A DNA stretch of 64,000 bases from Streptomyces tanashiensis. GTDB lineage: Bacteria > Actinomycetota > Actinomycetes > Streptomycetales > Streptomycetaceae. The DNA is taken from positions 359,221-423,220 of the forward strand of contig NZ_BMRZ01000005.1 of the NCBI RefSeq assembly GCF_014648895.1, written 5' to 3'. The stretch's first letter is position 1; every line of letters begins with the position of its first letter. The position numbers were made by a program, and so were the translations under genes. Shown here in pieces: positions 1-7,658 of this stretch. The notes below the pieces were generated by a model. The model made no database searches. It had not been told where the DNA came from and saw only the letters and a list, made by a program, of their open reading frames with translations.

Positions 1-1
1 G

Positions 2-1048
2 GCACTCCTGCGCCCCGGCCGCTTCGACCGGCAGATCGCCGTCGACCGCCCGGACATGCAGGGCCGCCTGGAGATCCTCAAGGTCCACCAGAAGGGCAAG
101 CCGGTCGCCCCGGACGTCGACCTCAGCGCCGTCGCCCGCCGCACCCCCGGCTTCACCGGAGCGGACCTCTCCAACGTCCTCAACGAGGCGGCGCTCCTCA
201 CCGCTCGCAGCGACCAGAAGCTGATCGACAACAAGGCTCTGGACGAGGCGATCGACCGTGTGGTCGCGGGCCCGCAGAAGCGGACCCGGATCATGTCGGA
301 CAAGGAGAAGAAGATCACCGCGTACCACGAGGGCGGCCACGCCCTCGTCGCGGCGGCCTCGCCCAACGCCGACCCGGTCCACAAGATCACCATCCTGTCC
401 CGCGGCCGCGCCCTGGGCTACACGATGGTGCTCCCGGAAGAGGACAAGTACTCGACCACCCGCAACGAGATGCTCGACCAGCTGGCCTACATGCTGGGCG
501 GGCGCGCGGCCGAGGAGCTCGTCTTCCACGACCCCACCACGGGCGCGGCGAACGACATCGAGAAGGCCACCGGCACGGCCCGCGCCATGGTCACGCAGTA
601 CGGCATGACCGAGCGGCTCGGCGCCATCAAGTTCGGCGGCGACAACACCGAGCCCTTCCTCGGCCGTGAGATGGCGCACCAGCGCGACTACTCGGAAGAG
701 GTCGCGGCGCTGGTCGACGAAGAGGTCAAGAAGCTCATCGAGACCGCGCACAACGAGGCCTGGGAGATCCTCGTCGAGAACCGCGACGTCCTCGACAACC
801 TGGTCCTCGCCCTCCTGGAGAAGGAGACGCTGGGCAAGGAGGAGATCGCCGAGATCTTCCGCCCCATCGTCAAGCGCCCGGCCCGCCCGGCCTGGACCGG
901 CTCCAGCCGCCGCACCCCGTCCACGCGTCCGCCGGTGCTCTCCCCCAAGGAGCTCGCCCTGACGAACAGCGCGAACGGCACGGCGACCCCGGCGGTCGAC
1001 ACCACCAAGGGCATCGACATCGCCCCGGTGGACACCCCGGAGGACTGA
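2..1048 (+). CDS. ftsH: ATP-dependent zinc metalloprotease FtsH (3' part)
   Basis: C-terminal part of the membrane-anchored AAA+ protease that extracts and degrades membrane and soluble proteins. The reading frame is open from base 2, so the gene starts upstream of the window. The visible part begins in the AAA module (LRPGRFDRQIAVDRPD, the second region of homology with its arginine finger), then the M41 peptidase domain with zinc motif HEGGH in AYHEGGHALV and the downstream region around GGRAAEELVFHDPTTGAANDIEKAT split over the third-ligand helix. The tail (PVKRPARPAW onward) is a Pro/Thr-rich actinobacterial extension. A strong hairpin follows 24 bp after the stop. Family identity is secure; the membrane segments and Walker motifs lie outside the window. 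Confidence 0.97.
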   Translation, partial: ALLRPGRFDRQIAVDRPDMQGRLEILKVHQKGKPVAPDVDLSAVARRTPGFTGADLSNVLNEAALLTARSDQKLIDNKALDEAIDRVVAGPQKRTRIMSDKEKKITAYHEGGHALVAAASPNADPVHKITILSRGRALGYTMVLPEEDKYSTTRNEMLDQLAYMLGGRAAEELVFHDPTTGAANDIEKATGTARAMVTQYGMTERLGAIKFGGDNTEPFLGREMAHQRDYSEEVAALVDEEVKKLIETAHNEAWEILVENRDVLDNLVLALLEKETLGKEEIAEIFRPIVKRPARPAWTGSSRRTPSTRPPVLSPKELALTNSANGTATPAVDTTKGIDIAPVDTPED

Positions 1049-1072
1049 CCTCTCGGTCGACCCGGAATGGAT

Positions 1073-1114
1073 GCCGCGCCCCCACAGGTTCTAGCCTGTG
1101 GGGGCGCGGCTTTT
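1073..1114 (+). terminator. Rho-independent terminator after ftsH
   Basis: A perfect 16-bp inverted repeat (1073-1088 with 1095-1110), six-base loop TTCTAG, followed by TTTT. It separates ftsH from folE, which starts 33 bp further on, so folE probably has its own promoter or relies on read-through. Confidence 0.85.
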
Positions 1115-1146
1115 CGCGCACGGAGCACAGACGGAACGAGGCAGAG

Positions 1147-1752
1147 ATGACCGACCCGGTGACGCTGGACGGTGAGGGCAGGATCGGCGAGTTCGACGAG
1201 AAGCGCGCCGAGAACGCCGTGCGGGAGCTTCTCATCGCGGTCGGCGAGGACCCGGACCGCGAGGGCCTCCGCGAGACGCCGGCGCGGGTGGCGCGGGCGT
1301 ACAGGGAACTCTTCGCGGGGCTGTGGCAGAAGCCCGAGGATGTCCTGACGACGACCTTCGATCTCGGGCACGACGAGATGGTCCTGGTGAAAGATATCGA
1401 ACTGACGTCTCAGTGTGAACATCATTTGCTACCATTCCATGGCGTAGCTCACATTGGGTACATTCCGGCTGAAACGGGCAAAATTACCGGCCTGTCGAAG
1501 CTGGCCCGACTGGTCGATGTCTTCGCTCGCCGCCCACAGGTGCAGGAGCGCCTCACGACGCAGATCGCCGATTCGTTGATGCGCATCCTCGATGCCCGCG
1601 GCGCGATCGTCGTCATCGAGGCCGAGCACATGTGCATGGCGCTGCGTGGAGTCCGCAAGCCGGGCGCCAAGACGACGACCTCGGCGGTACGTGGCCAACT
1701 TCGCGACGCTACCACCCGCGCTGAGGCCATGTCCCTGATATTGGCCCGTTAG
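1147..1752 (+). CDS. folE: GTP cyclohydrolase I FolE with a recoded central patch
   Basis: Converts GTP to 7,8-dihydroneopterin triphosphate, the first step of tetrahydrofolate synthesis. It has 201 residues, normal for the family. Visible motifs: zinc-binding CEHH (Cys90, His92), HGVAHIGYIP, GKITGLSKLARLVD, and EHMCMALRG with the other zinc cysteine. ATG start with a purine-rich GAGGCAGAG upstream. Hand count of codons: third-position A/T is about 6% in codons 1-81, about 59% in codons 82-113 (bases 1390-1485, including CTA, TTG, CCA, GTA, AAA, ATT), then about 18% to the end. The protein looks intact, so the change is mostly synonymous. The patch covers the metal-binding active site. Two consecutive in-frame TAG codons end the gene. 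The next gene is an intein-like homing endonuclease in the same frame. Confidence 0.96.
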   Translation: MTDPVTLDGEGRIGEFDEKRAENAVRELLIAVGEDPDREGLRETPARVARAYRELFAGLWQKPEDVLTTTFDLGHDEMVLVKDIELTSQCEHHLLPFHGVAHIGYIPAETGKITGLSKLARLVDVFARRPQVQERLTTQIADSLMRILDARGAIVVIEAEHMCMALRGVRKPGAKTTTSAVRGQLRDATTRAEAMSLILAR

Positions 1753-1783
1753 TAGCGGACTGTCCGCCTTGCTCCATAGCGTC

Positions 1784-1813
1784 CTTGATCAGCGGAGTTC
1801 ATCGCTGATCAAG
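1784..1813. repeat. Inverted repeat between folE and the homing endonuclease gene
   Basis: Perfect 11-bp arms (CTTGATCAGCG at 1784-1794 and its complement at 1803-1813) with an 8-base loop. The right arm abuts the GGGGG ribosome-binding sequence of the gene at 1822. There is no T-tract, so it may be an operator or a translation-blocking hairpin rather than a terminator. Confidence 0.6.
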
Positions 1814-1821
1814 GGGGCGGT

Positions 1822-2625
1822 ATGGGGTACGGACCGACCAGCAAGATGCTGGTCAACCTGGTGGACGGCTGCGCTCAGGCCAAGAACGTGGCTCCGGGCA
1901 GCGCGATGTGGACGCTGGACGGCGACCGGACGGTGCAGACCACGGTCGTGGACGTGACGGCGGTGAAGGGGCGGCAGGCCGTCGACGTGGTCACGGACCA
2001 CATGACCTTCACCGTCGGCCCGGACCACGAGGAGGACTTCGCCTCCCGCTACGCGACCGCTCTGACCGCCTGTACGGGTCTGCCTGCCCGCCTCGAAGCG
2101 GTGAGTCGGCCCTCCGGCTTTCTGAAGCGCGACCTGCCGGGTTTCAGGGTGCGGGTGGTCTCCTCGTACCTGTCCGACGCGATGCGGCACTACGCAGGTG
2201 GGGACGCCCACCATATGCGGCAGCACTTTCCGCGGGTGGTCCTGAGGGACATCGATACCTTCCAAGGCTTCCTGGACGGCTACATCGACGGCGACGGCTG
2301 CAACGTCAAGCACGGCTGGGGCCGAATGATCGTGAGTGCCAACGTGCCGTTTCTGGTGGAGCTGGCGACGATCATCGGGGCGCGGTTCACGCCGTCGAAG
2401 CGGGGACTGGCTTCGCGGCTCTACGTATCGAATCGCTGGGCCGACCGGAACACCTTCGTCCCCGAGCACCACCGGATCAGCCCCCCGGAAGCCACCTGGA
2501 TCAGGGTCCATGAGGTCCGCCCCCGGCCCGCCCTCGGTGCCAAGCCCTTCACCTTCTACAGCTACCGGCTGGCCCCGTACCCCACCTTCCTGGTGAACGG
2601 GCACCTCGTGCGGGAGCCCTGGTGA
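1822..2625 (+). CDS. Free-standing intein-like LAGLIDADG homing endonuclease
   Basis: 267 residues, ATG preceded by GGGGGCGGT. The whole protein reads like an intein without exteins. Residues 2-40 (YGPTSKMLVNLVDG then VAPGSAMWTLDGD) resemble the first Hint block. Residues 56-70 (VVTDHMTFTVGPDH) resemble block B, keeping the His but with Gly where the usual TxxH threonine would be. Residues 148-159 (GFLDGYIDGDGC) are a LAGLIDADG motif, followed by a typical strand-helix segment (MIVSANVPFLVELATIIG). The end, YPTFLVNGHLVREPW, matches the C-terminal intein block, but the terminal His-Asn is replaced by Arg-Glu. No obvious N-terminal Cys/Ser nucleophile. Splicing is therefore unlikely; DNA cleavage may remain. 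Only one LAGLIDADG motif is seen, so it would act as a dimer or is partly degenerate. It sits in frame with and just downstream of folE. Confidence 0.75.
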   Translation: MGYGPTSKMLVNLVDGCAQAKNVAPGSAMWTLDGDRTVQTTVVDVTAVKGRQAVDVVTDHMTFTVGPDHEEDFASRYATALTACTGLPARLEAVSRPSGFLKRDLPGFRVRVVSSYLSDAMRHYAGGDAHHMRQHFPRVVLRDIDTFQGFLDGYIDGDGCNVKHGWGRMIVSANVPFLVELATIIGARFTPSKRGLASRLYVSNRWADRNTFVPEHHRISPPEATWIRVHEVRPRPALGAKPFTFYSYRLAPYPTFLVNGHLVREPW

Positions 2626-2628
2626 GGG

Positions 2629-3114
2629 TCAGGCGGTCGGGGCGCGGCCCTTGTCGTTGTCGTCGTCCTCCGGGAGTTTGCAGACGCGCTCCAGGAACAG
2701 GGCGGCGGCGATGACGGCGATGCCCGCCGCGACCGAGAGGGCCGCGTAGAGGGCCTGGTCGCGGCGGGCGGGGACGTCGAGGGAGCCGAGGAGGAAGACG
2801 CCCGTGCCGCCGTACAGGCCGGCGACGAGGGCGGCGACCAGGGCGCTCGCCTGGCCGAAGACCACCGCGCGGGCCGCCATCAGGGGTTCGACGCCCTTGG
2901 CGCCGGGGCGGCGCTCGCGCTGGGCCTTGAGGCGGACGCGGATCGACAGGGCGGTCGCGGTGAGGATGGCGGCGATCACGGCGAGGACGATGGGCGCGGC
3001 GATCGGCACGCTGGGGAGGGTGCCGACCGAGTCCCAGAGGCGGGCGGCACCCCAGGAGAGGATGCCGGCCACGAGGAACAGTCCGGTGAGCACCTTCAGC
3101 CGCAGTTGTTTCAC
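2629..3114 (-). CDS. DUF3180 family membrane protein
   Basis: 161 residues. The GTG start at 3114 (VKQLRLKVLTG) is preferred because GAAGGAC lies just upstream; a longer frame to 3195 has a non-protein-like N-terminus. Four hydrophobic segments are visible (LTGLFLVAGILSWGAARLW; IAAPIVLAVIAAILTATALS; VVFGQASALVAALVAGLYGG; ALYAALSVAAGIAVIAAALF). This family regularly follows folK in actinobacteria; its function is unknown. It is last in the leftward folate gene block, 49 bp after folK, and its stop is only 3 bp from the convergent endonuclease gene. Confidence 0.85.
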   Translation of the reverse strand: MKQLRLKVLTGLFLVAGILSWGAARLWDSVGTLPSVPIAAPIVLAVIAAILTATALSIRVRLKAQRERRPGAKGVEPLMAARAVVFGQASALVAALVAGLYGGTGVFLLGSLDVPARRDQALYAALSVAAGIAVIAAALFLERVCKLPEDDDNDKGRAPTA

Positions 3115-3163
3115 CGGATGTCCTTCGTGTCGTCGCTGGGGCGGTCTGGCACGAGCGTAACGA

Positions 3164-3763
3164 CTACTCCGGGAGACGGAGTTCCAGGTCGGCACGGGGA
3201 GTGACGCCTTCGTGGCCGAGGGCGGCGAGGAGGTCGGCCACGGGGCCGTGGCCGGGGAGCTGTGCCTGGGGGTCCACGTCGTGCCAGGGGGCGAGGACGA
3301 AGGCGCGCTGGTGGGCGCGGGGGTGGGGGAGGGTGAGGACGGGGTCCTGGGAGACGACGTCCGCGTAGGCGACGATGTCGACGTCGATGGTGCGGGCGCC
3401 CCAGCGCTCCTCGCGGACGCGGTGGAAGGCCTCCTCGACGGCGTGGGCCCGCTCCAGGAGGGAGGAGGGCGGCAGTGTCGTCTTCACGAGGGCGACGGCG
3501 TTGAGGTAGGAGGGCTGGGTGCCGGGCTCGACGCCCCAGGGGGCCGTCTCGTAGACGGGCGAGACGGCTTTGACGCGGAGGCCGGGCGTGTCGCCGAGCG
3601 CGTCGACGGCGCCCTGGAGGGTCTCCAGGCGGTTGCCGAGGTTGGCGCCGAGGGCGAGGACGGCCCAGCGCGGGTTGGAGAGGGTGGTGTCGGCGGCGTC
3701 GACGGTCTCGACGACGGAGGCCGGTACGGGCTGGACGGTGGGGTCGCTCTGCATCGGCTTCAT
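3164..3763 (-). CDS. folK: 2-amino-4-hydroxy-6-hydroxymethyldihydropteridine pyrophosphokinase
   Basis: HPPK transfers pyrophosphate from ATP to hydroxymethyl-dihydropterin, feeding FolP. 199 residues from the ATG at 3763, which overlaps the folB stop as ATGA. Recognisable motifs: ALGANLGNR near residue 40, SPVYETAPWG, YLNAVALVKT, ERWGARTIDVDIV (metal-binding DxD) and LPHPRAHQRAFVLAPW. The first 35 residues (MKPMQSDPTVQPVP onward) are an extension before the usual start of the fold. Translation is probably coupled to folB. Confidence 0.96.
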   Translation of the reverse strand: MKPMQSDPTVQPVPASVVETVDAADTTLSNPRWAVLALGANLGNRLETLQGAVDALGDTPGLRVKAVSPVYETAPWGVEPGTQPSYLNAVALVKTTLPPSSLLERAHAVEEAFHRVREERWGARTIDVDIVAYADVVSQDPVLTLPHPRAHQRAFVLAPWHDVDPQAQLPGHGPVADLLAALGHEGVTPRADLELRLPE

Positions 3764-4119
3764 CGTCGGCTCCGGGTGATCGTGATGGTCACGTCGTCGA
3801 AGGGCACGGTGATGGGTGCGTCCGGCTTGTGGACGACGACTTGCACCTCTTGTACCCCGTCGTGGCTGAGGCATTGCTGGGCGATGCGCTCGGCGAGGGT
3901 TTCGATGAGGTCGACGGGCTCGCCCTGGACGACGTCGACGACTTCTTCGGCGACGATTCCGTAGTGCACGGTCTTCGCCAGGTCGTCATCGGCGGCCGCC
4001 GGGCGCGTGTCCAGGCCGAGGACCAGGTCCACGATGAAGGTCTGGCCCTCCTCGCGCTCCTTGGGGAAGACGCCGTGGTGGCCTCGGGCCTTGAGGCCGC
4101 GCAGCGCGACACGATCCAC
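3760..4119 (-). CDS. folB: Dihydroneopterin aldolase
   Basis: Cleaves 7,8-dihydroneopterin to hydroxymethyl-dihydropterin and glycolaldehyde. GTG start at 4119 with AGGAGTG upstream gives 119 residues, the usual family length; an ATG further upstream would add 22 non-conserved residues. Motifs: VDRVALRGLKARGHHGVFPKER (N-terminal substrate pocket), a conserved TVHYGIV, LIETLAERIA and the C-terminal VHKPDAPI with its conserved Lys. Its stop overlaps the folK start. Confidence 0.95.
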   Translation of the reverse strand: MDRVALRGLKARGHHGVFPKEREEGQTFIVDLVLGLDTRPAAADDDLAKTVHYGIVAEEVVDVVQGEPVDLIETLAERIAQQCLSHDGVQEVQVVVHKPDAPITVPFDDVTITITRSRR

Positions 4120-4241
4120 GCGAATCACTCCTGCTGTCGTAGTTCGGGTGGCCACGCAGCCGGGTGCGGACGGCCGGGTGTCCACTTCGAATCTACCTGC
4201 GAGGACCGACAGCGCTTGCCCTTGGGGGGGCCGAGGGCGCG

Positions 4242-4730
4242 TCAGGCCGGGGATTCCGTGGTGTCGGGGCCGGTGTCGGGGCCGTCCGTTCCTTCGGTGT
4301 CGCCGAGGACGGGGGAGGCGTGGTGGGACCAGATCCGCCAGCCTCCGGGGGTGCGGCGGAACACGTTGGTGGCGACGACGAGCTGGCCGACGAGGGGTCC
4401 GAGCTCGGCGCCGTCCTCGGCGGGTCCGCCGCTGAGGATGTTCTCGGTGCAGGTGACGAGGGCGGTGTCGCCGGCGAGGGAGATCCGCAGGTCGGTGAGG
4501 AAGAACTGGATGTAGTCGGTGTTCGCCATGATCAGGGCGTACGAGCGGAGGACCTCGCCGCGGCCGGTGAGGACGGGCCAGCCGGGGTGGACGCAGGTGA
4601 TGGGGGTGGCTCCGTCGTCGAGCCAGAGCGCCGAGAGGTTCTCGAAGTCGCCGGTCTCCATGGCCTCGTAGAAGGCGGTGTTGGCGGCTTCGACGGCTGC
4701 CTCGTCGGCGCTGCGGTCCGTGCGGCTCAC
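4242..4730 (-). CDS. NTF2-like/SnoaL-fold protein
   Basis: 162 residues from a GTG that overlaps the folP stop (GTGA). The pattern (AANTAFYEAMETGDFENLSALWLDDG ... VHPGWPVLTGRGEVLRSYALI ... LVTCTENI ... VATNVFRRTPGGWRIWSHHASP) is that of small cone-shaped alpha+beta NTF2-like proteins, often annotated as nuclear transport factor 2 family. It is consistently placed between folP and folB in Streptomyces. No catalytic role is known; it may bind a small ligand. The C-terminus after VLGDTEG is an acidic, Asp/Thr-rich tail. Confidence 0.85.
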   Translation of the reverse strand: MSRTDRSADEAAVEAANTAFYEAMETGDFENLSALWLDDGATPITCVHPGWPVLTGRGEVLRSYALIMANTDYIQFFLTDLRISLAGDTALVTCTENILSGGPAEDGAELGPLVGQLVVATNVFRRTPGGWRIWSHHASPVLGDTEGTDGPDTGPDTTESPA

Positions 4731-5587
4731 GCGGCTCCCTCGACGGCCCTGGCGACGCGTACGGCGTCGGCGGTGGCTCGTACCTCGTGGACGCGGACGG
4801 CCCAGGCGCCGGTGTGGGCGGCGATGGCGGAGACGGCGGCGGTGGCGGCGTCGCGCTCGCGGGCGGGGGGCGGGGTGGCGCCTTCGCGGGTGAGGACGTG
4901 GCCGAGGAACCGCTTGCGGGAGGCGGCGACGAGGAGGGGCCGGCCGAGGGCGCGGAGCTCGGGGAGGTGGGCGACGAGGGCCAGGTCGTGGGGGGCGAGT
5001 TTGGCGAAGCCGAGGCCGGGGTCGATGACGAGCCGCTCGGGGGCGATGCCGCCGTCGATGACGGCTTCCATGCGGGTGCGGAGTTCGGTGACGACCTCGC
5101 CGACGACGTCGTCGTAGACGGCGAGGCTGTTCATGTTGTCGCTGAAGCCGCGCCAGTGCATGACGACGAAGGGGACTTCGGCTGCGGCGACGGCGGGGAC
5201 CATGCCGGGGTCGGCGAGGCCGCCGCTGACGTCGTTGACGAGGACGGCGCCGGCTTCGACGGCGCGGGCGGCGACGCTGGCGCGCATGGTGTCGACGGAG
5301 ACGGTGACGCCTTCGGCGGCGAGGCCGCGGACGACGGGGACGACGCGGCGGAGCTCTTCCTCCTCGTCGACGCGGGTGGCGCCGGGGCGGGTGGATTCGC
5401 CGCCGACGTCGACGAGGTCGGCGCCCTCGGCGACCAGGTCGAGGCCGTGCTTGACGGCGGCGGTGGTGTCGAACCAGCGGCCGCCGTCGGAGAAGGAGTC
5501 GGGGGTCACGTTGACCACGCCCATGACCGCGCAGCGGTCCCACTCCGGCAGGCCCAGCGCCGTGCCCCGGTCGATCGTCGTACTCAT
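4727..5587 (-). CDS. folP: Dihydropteroate synthase
   Basis: Condenses hydroxymethyl-dihydropterin pyrophosphate with p-aminobenzoate; the sulfonamide target. 286 residues, TIM barrel. Motifs: MGVVNVTPDSFSDGG (pterin/pyrophosphate loop 1), DVGGESTRPGA (loop 2), VSVDTMRASVA, LVNDVSGG, VVMHWRG, VIDPGLGFAK and the C-terminal ASRKRFLG with RVHEV. First gene of the leftward folate block, ATG with GGAGAC upstream. The C-terminus overlaps the start of the NTF2-like gene. Confidence 0.97.
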   Translation of the reverse strand: MSTTIDRGTALGLPEWDRCAVMGVVNVTPDSFSDGGRWFDTTAAVKHGLDLVAEGADLVDVGGESTRPGATRVDEEEELRRVVPVVRGLAAEGVTVSVDTMRASVAARAVEAGAVLVNDVSGGLADPGMVPAVAAAEVPFVVMHWRGFSDNMNSLAVYDDVVGEVVTELRTRMEAVIDGGIAPERLVIDPGLGFAKLAPHDLALVAHLPELRALGRPLLVAASRKRFLGHVLTREGATPPPARERDAATAAVSAIAAHTGAWAVRVHEVRATADAVRVARAVEGAA

Positions 5588-5657
5588 GTCTCCAGCGTAG
5601 GGCCCGGGGGTGATATCGGGCCGCGCGGATCCGGTGCCGGGGCCGTGCGTGCCCCCG

Positions 5658-7493
5658 TCAGGCCGCGCGGACCTCTCGTTCGGCGGTCGGGGCGGGGACG
5701 ATGTGGGCGCAGGGGCGGGGGGCCGGGGCGGGGCGCCTGCGGGTGAAGGGGCGGGGCAGGGAGAGGTTCACGAAGCCTTCGGCCTGCATGGCGGCGAAGC
5801 CGATGCGGGGGAGGTCGCGGCTGTTGCGGTAGACGACGAAGCGGGGTTCCCAGCGTGGCCGGAACTTGGCGTTGAACTTGTAGAGGGATTCGATCTGGAA
5901 CCAGCGGGAGAGGAAGACGAGGAGTCCGCGCCAGACGCGCAGGACGGGTCCGGCGCCGATCTTCTCGCCGCGGGCGAGGGCGGCGCGGAACATGGCGAAG
6001 TTGAGGGACACGCGCGCGATGCCGAGGGCGGGGGAGGCCTGGAGGGCGGCGACGATGAGGAGCTCGTTCATGCCGGGGTCGGCGGAGCGGTCGCGGCGCA
6101 TGAGTTCGAGGGACATGCCGTCGGTGCCCCAGGGCACGAAGTGGATGATCGCCTTGAGGTCGCCGTAGGGCGAGGTGTCGTCGTCCTTGTGGGCGGTCGC
6201 TATGACGGCGTCGCCGTCGCCGGGGGCGCCGATCCGGCCGAGGGCCATGGAGAAGCCGCGTTCGGTGTCGGTGCCGCGCCAGTCGGCGGCGGCGCGGCGG
6301 ACGCGTTCGAGTTCGTCGTCGTCGAGGTCACGGACGCGGCGGACCTGGGTGGTGTAGCCGTTGCGTTCGATTCGCTTGACCATTTGGCGGACGTTGCGCA
6401 TGGCCCGGCCGGAGAGGGAGAAATCCGCGACGTCGACCACCGCCTCGTCGCCGAGTTCGAGGGCGTCGAGGCCGGTCTCGCGGGTCCAGACCTGGCCGCC
6501 GGTCTCTGAGCAGCCCATGACGGCGGGGGTCCAGGAGTGGGCCTTGGCCTCGTCCATGAAGCGTTCGATGGCGCCGGGCCAGGCTTCGACGTCGCCGATG
6601 GGGTCGCCGCTGGCGAGCATGACGCCGGAGACGACGCGGTAGCAGACGGCTGCCTTGCCGCTGGGGGAGAAGACGACGCCCTTGTCGCGGCGGAGGGCGA
6701 AGTGTCCGAGGGAGTCGCGGCCGCCGTGCTGGTCGAGGAGGGCGCGGAGCCGGGTCTCGTCGTCGTCGGTGAGGCGGGCGGCGGGGTGCTCGGGGCGGAA
6801 GGCGAGGTAGATGGTGGTGAGGGCGGTGAGCATGCCGAGGGCGCCGAGGGAGTAGCCGACGGTCCAGTCGACGCCCTTGGTGTAGGCGACGGGGCCTTCG
6901 ATGCCGAGGAGTCCGTAGAGGACGTGTTCGAGGCGGTCGGCGAGGCTGGGGCTGCCGACGACGCGGCGCGGGTGGGCGCTGACGATGACGAGGCCGAGGG
7001 CGATGGATCCGGCGCCCATGACGACGAAGTTGGCGAGGGCCCGCCAGCGGCTGCGGGGGTCGGGGAGGGCGGCGAACTCGCCTCGGTGGCGTACGAGGAG
7101 GGTGAGGAGCAGGAGGGAGAGGAGGGCGCCGAGGACGGAGTGGCGCCAGACGAACTGGGCGACGGCGCCGAGGGGGAGGAGGACGACGGCGGCGCGCCAG
7201 GCGCGGCGCTTGTGGCGCTTGAGGCCGTGGGCGAGGAGCAGGAGGAGGACGCCGGCGCTCAGGGAGAGGGCGGCGGAGAGGGGGCCGAGGGTGCCGGGGA
7301 GGACTTCGGCGACGGCGTGCATGCGGCTGGCGCGGAAGCGGGGGAAGACCCCGGCGGCGATGTCGATGAGGCCGATGAGGGTGCAGGCCGTGCCGACGAG
7401 GGCGGGGACCTTCTCGGGGCGGGGGCCGCGGAGAATCCGCCGCACCCGAACCGGAACCAATCCGGATTTGTCCCCATCTACCGTGACAGACAT
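5658..7493 (-). CDS. Phosphatidylglycerol lysyltransferase-like (DUF2156) membrane protein
   Basis: 611 residues. The N-terminal half has about six hydrophobic segments (VPALVGTACTLIGLIDIAAG; LSAALSLSAGVLLLLLAHGL; AVVLLPLGAVAQFVW; LGALLSLLLLTLLV; FVVMGAGSIALGLVIVSA; YSLGALGMLTALTTIYLAF). The C-terminal half (from about 250) is the DUF2156/MprF catalytic GNAT-like domain: DSLGHFALRRDKGVVFSPSGKAAVCYRV cut by the usual loops, SGDPIGD, SLSGRAMRNVRQMVKR and GMSLELMRRD. Homologues (MprF, the LysX N-terminal part) aminoacylate membrane lipids and confer resistance to cationic peptides. There is no lysyl-tRNA synthetase domain, so it must draw on the cellular tRNA pool. The exact amino acid and lipid are not evident. 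Confidence 0.85.
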   Translation of the reverse strand: MSVTVDGDKSGLVPVRVRRILRGPRPEKVPALVGTACTLIGLIDIAAGVFPRFRASRMHAVAEVLPGTLGPLSAALSLSAGVLLLLLAHGLKRHKRRAWRAAVVLLPLGAVAQFVWRHSVLGALLSLLLLTLLVRHRGEFAALPDPRSRWRALANFVVMGAGSIALGLVIVSAHPRRVVGSPSLADRLEHVLYGLLGIEGPVAYTKGVDWTVGYSLGALGMLTALTTIYLAFRPEHPAARLTDDDETRLRALLDQHGGRDSLGHFALRRDKGVVFSPSGKAAVCYRVVSGVMLASGDPIGDVEAWPGAIERFMDEAKAHSWTPAVMGCSETGGQVWTRETGLDALELGDEAVVDVADFSLSGRAMRNVRQMVKRIERNGYTTQVRRVRDLDDDELERVRRAAADWRGTDTERGFSMALGRIGAPGDGDAVIATAHKDDDTSPYGDLKAIIHFVPWGTDGMSLELMRRDRSADPGMNELLIVAALQASPALGIARVSLNFAMFRAALARGEKIGAGPVLRVWRGLLVFLSRWFQIESLYKFNAKFRPRWEPRFVVYRNSRDLPRIGFAAMQAEGFVNLSLPRPFTRRRPAPAPRPCAHIVPAPTAEREVRAA

Positions 7494-7658
7494 GGCTTCC
7501 CGTACTTCCCGTGGTCCTGCGCAGGGTCTTTGACTCCGGTCGGGCCCTGCGGCGCGTTCGGCGGGCCGTTCCGGCTGGTGCGCCTTCTATGACGGCGGCG
7601 TACGGGGTCGGGTTCATCCGTCCACAGGAAAATCTCGGAAAGAAGGCTCGGTCGTCTC

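Noticed and set aside
1822..2625. Active splicing intein in FolE
   Set aside because: FolE is uninterrupted, stop codons separate the two frames, and the splicing-end residues are missing.
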